In this document: piece by piece, positions 59,725 through 64,000 of the stretch
Layout: every line of letters starts with the position of its first letter
How positions within the stretch are numbered: position 1 is the stretch's first letter
Assembly: GCA_014650015.1 (NCBI GenBank)
Contig: BMUD01000030.1
Span: 16,899 to 80,898, forward strand
Length of the DNA stretch: 64,000 nt
Source: Streptomyces griseoloalbus
GTDB lineage: Bacteria; Actinomycetota; Actinomycetes; Streptomycetales; Streptomycetaceae
Direction: 5' to 3'
Position numbers and translations under genes: made by a program
Notes under the pieces: model-generated
Told to the model about the DNA's origin: nothing
Seen by the model: the letters and a program-made list of their open reading frames with translations, nothing else
Databases searched by the model: none

Positions 59725-60536
59725 TCACAACTCCAGATCGATGTCGTCGGCCGAAGCGGATCCGCCGGAGACCGTGGCGGCCAGGTTCCGTTCCACGTCG
59801 GTGAGTGCGCTGCTCGCCACCGTCAGCTCGTAGTGCTGCCGAGGGTCGAAGTCGTCGAACTGGTCCACCCGGTCGAGGACGTCCCCGACGAGCTTCTTCA
59901 GGAACAACCGGGGGGCCACCCCGACCTCCCCGCCCAGTGCTCCGCCGACGGCCCGAGCGAGGTCCGCGACGTACACGTCGTCGACGACCGTCCGCACGCG
60001 GTCGGGTGACGCGGCGGCGTCCGCGTACAGGTCCCGGATGGTGACGCCGCGGCCGACCAGGGACTCCTGGTTGAAGCCGGGAAGCCTGATCTGCACCGCG
60101 CGGGGGTTGTCGAAGCGCGGGTCGGTGGTGAAGTCGGTGGCGAGCCGCTGGGCGAGCGGGGCCAGGCGCTGCACGCCCTGCTGGCCGTCGTAGAAGGCGG
60201 GGGTGCCGGTGATGACGAGGTACAGGCCGGGGAAACGGCCGGAGTGGAGACCTGGGTCTCGGCCACGGCGAAGTTCCGCCGCTTGGCCCGCTCCCCCAGC
60301 CAGCGGGTGAAGAAGGTCTTGCCGGACCCGTACTCACCGCGCACGGCCTTGAACACGGACCCGCCGGACGCCGCCGCGTCCAGTTCCGCGTCGAGGGCCG
60401 CCTCGAACCGGTCGAGCCCGGTGGCCAGCAGGTCGAGTCCGCTCTCGGGTACGGCGCCGCGCCGCAGCGCGTCGATGACGGTGCGGCGGCGGGCGGCGCT
60501 CACCTGGGCGGGGCGCTTGGATCCGGTGGTGCTCAC
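59725..60536 (-). pseudogene. brxD: brxD remnant (BREX-2/Pgl ATP-binding protein), deleted and frameshifted
   Basis: From GTG 60536 the minus-strand frame gives a BrxD-like N-terminus with Walker A G-E-Y-G-S-G-K-T-F-F and the strand F-A-V-A-E-T-Q-V-S. At about 60250 it shifts frame directly into the C-terminal part, F-P-G-L-Y-L-V-I-T-G-T-P-A-F-Y-D. That part runs through V-G-V-A-P-R-L-F-L-K-K-L-V-G-D-V-L-D-R-V-D-Q-F to a stop at 59725. Intact BrxD is over 400 aa, so about 150 or more residues are missing and the frame is broken. It is consistent with a dead BREX-2 locus, along with the pglZ remnant upstream. Confidence 0.75.
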
Positions 60537-60537
60537 T

Positions 60538-60776
60538 CCACCAGTGTTCCATCTCCGGGAGCGCTGCCGGGCGGGGCCGGGAACGGTTCCGGCGAGCGCT
60601 CCGCAGCCGGCGGGTCTCAGGAACCCATCCCTTGCGATGGGCCCTCCGGTGCGGGGCACCCCGGTGCTGATCACATCGGGTGCCGGGGATCGGCCCCTGT
60701 GCTTGTACAGGGTGCTGGAGGGATACAGCGGACCGCCCGTGCAGGGGCGGTGGAACGCTGAAGGTGAGGCGGTTCG
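60538..60776 (+). other. hairpin-rich region upstream of the reverse-transcriptase remnant
   Basis: Several short inverted repeats occur (CCCATC/GATGGG at about 60625-60645; CACCCCGG/CCGGGGATC-type around 60660-60690). In retrons a structured RNA gene lies just upstream of the reverse transcriptase, so this could be its relic. There is no direct proof, and it may simply be GC-rich spacer. Confidence 0.25.
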
Positions 60777-60782
60777 GTGACG

Positions 60783-60965
60783 ATGGCAGACTACTTCGCG
60801 GACCTCACCCCGGCGCAGTTCCTCAAGGCGGTGGCCAGCGGCCCGATCTACCCGTACACCGAGCACCGGATACCCAAGCGCCGCGGCGTACTGCGGACTG
60901 TGCATGCCACAGTCCCTCGGTTGTCCGAGATACAGCAGGGATTCCTGGCCCGTCCGGGCGGGACT
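60783..60965 (+). pseudogene. N-terminal remnant of a retron-type reverse transcriptase
   Basis: The frame from ATG 60783 (GTG 60777 is also possible) reads F-L-K-A-V-A-S-G-P-I-Y-P-Y-T-E-H-R-I-P-K. It then continues R-R-G-V-L-R-T-V-H-A-T-V-P-R-L-S-E-I-Q-Q-G-F-L. The R-I-P-K-R-x-G-x-x-R-x-V-x-A pattern followed by L-x-x-I-Q is the conserved opening of bacterial reverse transcriptases. The catalytic palm with Y-x-D-D is absent: sequence after about 60960 no longer fits and stops at 61178. It is a truncated relic. Confidence 0.6.
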
Positions 60966-61242
60966 TCCCCGTTCGTCGGCCCGCCCTGGTCCACCAGCTA
61001 CTCGCAAGGTTCTAACCCGGGACGTAGTAGCCGGGGTGCGGACCTCCGAAGCAGAGGCCGGTCGGGTCACCGACCGAACGGAGGTCATAGTCGCGACAAC
61101 GTACCGGCGACATTCGGCCATCCCTCTCAACTGGCGCCCTCGATAGCGGCGTTCCGCAGGAGATGCTCGACGAGCTGACGACCTTCGCGAAGGTACTGCG
61201 GGCGTTCGCACCGTGACGTGACGTGGGGCAGTGGGGCGAGAC

Positions 61243-61695
61243 TCATCGGTGCGGGCACGTGATGTCGGCCCACACCGTCTTCGTACAGGTGTCCCGCACC
61301 TCGCAGCCCCAGCGTTCGGCGTACGTCGATACCAGGAGCAGCCCTCGTCCCGAGTCCGCTTCGAGTGAGCGGGCCTCGGCGGCGGGGGCTGTCGGCGGCA
61401 GCCGTTCGGGCCGCGCATCGGTCACCTCGACACGGACGTGCTCTTGGATCCGCAGCAGGGAGAGTCTGAAGTCCCGCCCCGGCAACCGGCCGTGGGTGAC
61501 GGCGTTGGCGGCCAGCTCCGCCGTGACGAGGGCGACGGCGTGGGACACCTCCGCGTCGTACGGGATTCCCCAGTTCGCAAGCTGCTGCACGGCGAGATGG
61601 CGAGCGAGGCGCGCCCCGCGTCGGGTGGCGCTGAGACGGATGGTGAACTGCGGACCGCTTGTGGGTGCCTCGGTCTGCGCGTCGATCGACTCCAT
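61243..61695 (-). CDS. RsbW-like ATP-binding anti-sigma-type protein (HATPase_c)
   Basis: 150 aa from ATG 61695. GHKL motifs are intact: N box A-L-V-T-A-E-L-A-A-N-A-V-T-H-G, G1 V-E-V-T-D-A-R-P and G2 S-G-R-G-L-L-L-V-S-T-Y-A. It diverges from an XRE-DUF5753 gene that is coupled to DUF397. This is the complete streptomycete triad, and it shows what the interrupted one at 23.6-31.8 kb would normally look like. Such proteins may phosphorylate or sequester the XRE partner; the exact role is not established. Confidence 0.88.
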   Translation of the reverse strand: MESIDAQTEAPTSGPQFTIRLSATRRGARLARHLAVQQLANWGIPYDAEVSHAVALVTAELAANAVTHGRLPGRDFRLSLLRIQEHVRVEVTDARPERLPPTAPAAEARSLEADSGRGLLLVSTYAERWGCEVRDTCTKTVWADITCPHR

Positions 61696-61765
61696 GCAGT
61701 GACCGTCTCGTCACACGACGGGACCGGGCCAGGTCGGACGGTCGTACCCGGAGGTGCGGTACGGC

Positions 61766-61783
61766 CGTTGTACGGGTTGGTAC
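61766..61783 (+). promoter_or_regulatory. shared promoter element of the XRE/RsbW-like modules
   Basis: CGTTGTACGGGTTGGTAC lies between the divergent RsbW-like and XRE-DUF5753 genes, reading toward XRE. Nearly the same string (CGTTGTACGGGGCGGTAC) occurs on the minus strand at 31268-31251 and a weaker form at 24690-24677, both also reading toward an XRE gene or its former place. It is probably a promoter or operator for autoregulation. Confidence 0.55.
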
Positions 61784-61869
61784 GGCATCCGTACGGGTCC
61801 GTGCCCGGGACCGGACGACGGCCGGGTCGTTGAGGACGGTACGGGACACTGCGGCAGGCAGGGGGCGCG

Positions 61870-62727
61870 ATGGGCAGGACGGGCGAGCGGGAGTGCCGGA
61901 CGACGGATCGGCGTTCAGCGGGCAGGGAACGGCCCTCAGTGTGGAGCGCCTACGGCAAACTGGTCCGCCTCTTCCGCGAACGGGCGGGGCTCACCCAGCA
62001 GGCCCTGGCGGACGCCATCGGCTACTCGCTGGAGCAGGTCGCCTCGGTGGAGCAGGGGCGGCGCCCGGCCAAGGTCGCGTTCACGGAGGCCGCGGAGCGG
62101 GTGCTGGGGGCTGGCGGGGCGCTGCGGGTGCTCCAGGAGGATGTGGATCGGGCCAAACTGCCGGAGTTCTTCCAGGACTTCGCCTTGTTGGAGGCCGAGG
62201 CGGTCAGTCGCTTCTCCTACGATCCGATGTTGGTGCCAGGGCTGTTGCAGACCGAGGCATACGCCCGCGCCCTCCTTCAAGCGCACTTCCCGCCACTTGA
62301 GGATGAGGCCATCGAGCAACACCTCACAGCTCGGCTCGCCCGACAGACGCTCCTGGATCGCAAGAACCCATGCGTCGTCTTCTCCTTCATCCTGGAGGAA
62401 GGCTCACTCCATCGGATGGTGGGCAGTACGGGTGTCATGAAGGACCAACTGGTGTGGCTCCGAGAGTGCACCCGCCTGCGGAACGTCGAGATTCAGGTGA
62501 TGCCAACCCAGCGCGCTGCCCACAGCGGGGTAAACGGCCAGATGGTCTTGTTGGAGACGCTCGAACGTCGGCAGTTCGTATGCATCGAAGCTCAGGGCAT
62601 CGTGAACATCCGCTCCAACCGAAATGAGGTCAGCGAGTTCTGGCTGCGGTATGGAATGCTGCGGTCACAGGCCCTCAACACAGAAGAGTCTGCCCGTCTC
62701 ATCGAGCACATGGCAGGGGAGCTATGA
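61870..62727 (+). CDS. XRE-family regulator with DUF5753 (Scr1-type)
   Basis: 285 aa from ATG 61870, with AGGGGG four bases upstream. The helix-turn-helix (about 25-80) contains G-K-L-V-R-L-F-R-E-R-A-G-L-T-Q-Q-A-L-A and Y-S-L-E-Q-V-A-S-V-E-Q-G-R-R. The DUF5753 domain (about 105-275) has V-P-G-L-L-Q-T-E-A-Y-A-R-A and V-E-I-Q-V-M-P. It overlaps the DUF397 gene by four bases and diverges from the RsbW-like gene. It is about the same size as the homologue at 23784-24638 and is presumably a separate system with its own DUF397 partner. Confidence 0.9.
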   Translation: MGRTGERECRTTDRRSAGRERPSVWSAYGKLVRLFRERAGLTQQALADAIGYSLEQVASVEQGRRPAKVAFTEAAERVLGAGGALRVLQEDVDRAKLPEFFQDFALLEAEAVSRFSYDPMLVPGLLQTEAYARALLQAHFPPLEDEAIEQHLTARLARQTLLDRKNPCVVFSFILEEGSLHRMVGSTGVMKDQLVWLRECTRLRNVEIQVMPTQRAAHSGVNGQMVLLETLERRQFVCIEAQGIVNIRSNRNEVSEFWLRYGMLRSQALNTEESARLIEHMAGEL

Positions 62728-62936
62728 GCATCGAACAGCACATCGCGCCGTCCGGCGAACTCGCATGGGTGAAGAGCAGCTACAGCGGCACGAACGGCGG
62801 CGACTGCGTGGAGGTCGCCACCGCGCCCGGCATCGTCCATGTCCGGGACTCGAAGGCGCGGACGGGCGCGGCGCTGGCCTTCCCCCGGATGCAGTGGGCC
62901 GCGTTCACCTCCTACGTGCGTGAGACCGCCGTCTGA
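62724..62936 (+). CDS. DUF397 small protein
   Basis: 70 aa with W-V-K-S-S-Y-S (15-21), G-G-D-C-V-E-V-A and V-H-V-R-D-S-K, ending F-T-S-Y-V-R. The ATG overlaps the XRE-DUF5753 stop by four bases, so production is coupled. It is the final gene of the triad and is followed by a strong hairpin. Confidence 0.9.
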   Translation: MSIEQHIAPSGELAWVKSSYSGTNGGDCVEVATAPGIVHVRDSKARTGAALAFPRMQWAAFTSYVRETAV

Positions 62937-62952
62937 CGACGGACCCCACTCC

Positions 62953-62984
62953 GGGTGCCTCCAGGGCGAGCTTTGGAGGCACCC
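62953..62984. terminator. hairpin between the DUF397 gene and the convergent pglZ remnant
   Basis: An 11-base perfect stem (arm GGGTGCCTCCA) with a 10-base loop lies 17 bases after the DUF397 stop and 13 bases before the pglZ remnant's stop. Outer bases ACTC/GAGT extend it with one bulge. Confidence 0.75.
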
Positions 62985-62996
62985 CGAGTCGTGTCG

Positions 62997-63550
62997 TCAG
63001 CCCGCTTCGAGGGCGAACTGCTCGCGCAGCAGCGCCTCGTGGAGCCGTAGGGTGCGGCCGTCCGGCAGGGTTTCCAAGACCTGCACGCCGTCGTCGTTGA
63101 GGAGTTGCCGCAGGACGGCGGCGAAGCCGTCGCCCCGGGTGACGGGCATGCCGGCGCGCTGGGCGAGAGCGGTCACGGGCAGGGTGCCGCCCGCGTCGAG
63201 CAGCGCGGCGAGCGCCTTGTGGACCTGCTCCTACTGCGGCTTGCGGGCCAGTCCGCCGAGCTGTCCCTGGTACGTCTCCGAGTCGAGCAGTGCCGTCACC
63301 AGCGTCTCGGTCCAGGAGACGACGGTCGGGGTGAGCAGGGCGTCGTCTCCCCCGGCCATCAGCGCCACATCGAAGAGTGCCTCGTGCATCCGGGCGACTT
63401 CCGCCTGCTCCTTCTTGGCCTTCCCCGTCGGCTTCTTGGGAGCGGGGACCGTTCCGGTCACCGGCCGAGCGGCGTGCTCGTCCGGCAGCGGTGACTTACC
63501 GGCAGCGAGCGCGTGGGGCGAGTCATACAGCGTGCCCGCAAGGAGAAAGC
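62997..63550 (-). pseudogene. pglZ: pglZ C-terminal remnant (BREX-2 phosphatase) with in-frame stop
   Basis: The minus-strand frame contains [19 protein letters not shown]. It next reads [15 protein letters not shown], then a TAG (63233-63231). After it the same frame continues [21 protein letters not shown] and [13 protein letters not shown] to the natural stop at 62997. This matches the C-terminal end of BREX-2 PglZ. The phosphatase core and N-terminus are absent from the window, so it is a dead fragment. The exact 5' limit near 63550 is approximate. Confidence 0.75.
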
Positions 63551-63666
63551 GCTGTCCCCCGTGCGAGCTACACGCGGATGGCACTGCGGGGTGACGCCTC
63601 TCGGGGTCCGAATCCGTAGGATCTTCAGGTTCGCGGATGTTGACCGCGCTGATTGAGGGGACGTTC

Positions 63667-64000
63667 ATGAGAAGACCCGGGTGGCTGACCGCGCTCGTCT
63701 TAGCAGTGACGCTGATGACGGCGGGGATGACGGAACCGGCCGAGGCGGCGGGGGAGGCGTGCGCCACGGCTGGATCGAACTTCGCCAGCCAGCCGATCGC
63801 GGAGAACACGGCGGCGTTGCGGATGGGATGCGCCCGCGACGCCGGATCGCTGCGGCCGCTGGCGGACAGCGACACCGACATGGTGGCCGCCATCGACTTC
63901 AACACCGCGCAGCGGCCGGACGAGTGGCAGCGGCAGATGTCGCAGATGGTCAACACGGTGCGCGCCGACAAGGACAAGGGGCGCACGCTCAGCGAGTCCT
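63667..64000 (+). CDS. secreted protein, partial at the window edge
   Basis: The gene runs off the right end after about 111 codons. ATG 63667 has GAGGGG seven bases upstream. A signal peptide (about 1-28, ending A-E-A-A) is followed by a hydrophilic region with two Cys (C-A-T-A-G and G-C-A-R-D). The segment [17 protein letters not shown] follows. No family can be named from this part. A TAGGAT box at 63617-63622 may be its -10 element. Confidence 0.7.
   Translation, partial: MRRPGWLTALVLAVTLMTAGMTEPAEAAGEACATAGSNFASQPIAENTAALRMGCARDAGSLRPLADSDTDMVAAIDFNTAQRPDEWQRQMSQMVNTVRADKDKGRTLSES

Overview
The window is very GC-rich DNA with strong third-position GC bias, many GTG and TTG starts, 4-base start/stop overlaps and promoters that often lack clear -35 boxes. 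It carries typical streptomycete families: XRE-DUF5753/DUF397 pairs, RsbW-like ATPases, a GH81 glucanase with a LacI-type operator, and BREX-2/Pgl remnants. It is almost certainly a Streptomyces chromosome, and largely an accessory, defence-rich part of it. No rRNA, tRNA or CRISPR array was seen.

Layout. 0-2.5 kb: a small metabolic cluster (6-pyruvoyl-tetrahydropterin-synthase-like protein, MDR dehydrogenase, CDP-alcohol phosphatidyltransferase) ending in a 42-bp tandem repeat. 2.7-7.9 kb: a tight minus-strand operon (GNAT, peptide/metallophore-type binding protein, fused permease, MFS transporter) behind a promoter that overlaps a Zur-like operator, with no transporter ATPase in view. 7.9-13.3 kb: a decayed P-loop ATPase, a membrane-tethered degenerate NTPase fused to a LivJ-like receptor, an HD-domain protein and small orphans.

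13.4-23.5 kb: a DNA-modification island. A DndB-like protein diverges from an HTH-containing N6-adenine methylase, followed by an overlapping type I hsdM-hsdS-hsdR operon. 23.6-31.8 kb: an XRE-DUF5753/DUF397 pair and an RsbW-like gene that look like two halves of one divergent module. They are separated by a TPR + CHAT protease + small Cys/His protein + membrane protein cassette. About 95 bp of the module's intergenic DNA is present on both sides of the cassette as direct repeats, so the cassette looks inserted. 31.9-35.7 kb: a Ser/Thr kinase with a TPR tail and a RelE-like/UvrD-like helicase fusion.

36-48.5 kb: more ordinary chromosomal content: a polar amino-acid ABC importer, a secreted GH81 glucanase under a LacI-type operator, an Imm49 immunity protein, a secreted V8-like protease, an EVE-like protein, a secreted esterase and a phosphodiester glycosidase. 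48.7-56.2 kb: a five-gene, translationally coupled MoxR/vWA/DUF5682 system.

56.6-63.6 kb: a defence graveyard with an internally deleted DUF4011-DUF3320 helicase, a frameshifted membrane protein, a CoiA-like gene, a deleted brxD, the N-terminus of a reverse transcriptase and the C-terminus of pglZ with an internal stop. These are interleaved with an intact RsbW-like/XRE-DUF5753/DUF397 triad. A partial secreted-protein gene closes the window.

The strongest candidates for undescribed biology are the TPR-CHAT cassette and its flanking duplication, the DndB-like/HTH-methylase pair beside the type I locus, the MoxR-vWA-DUF5682 operon, and the RelE-like/helicase fusion. All functional statements are from sequence reading only; no database search was run.
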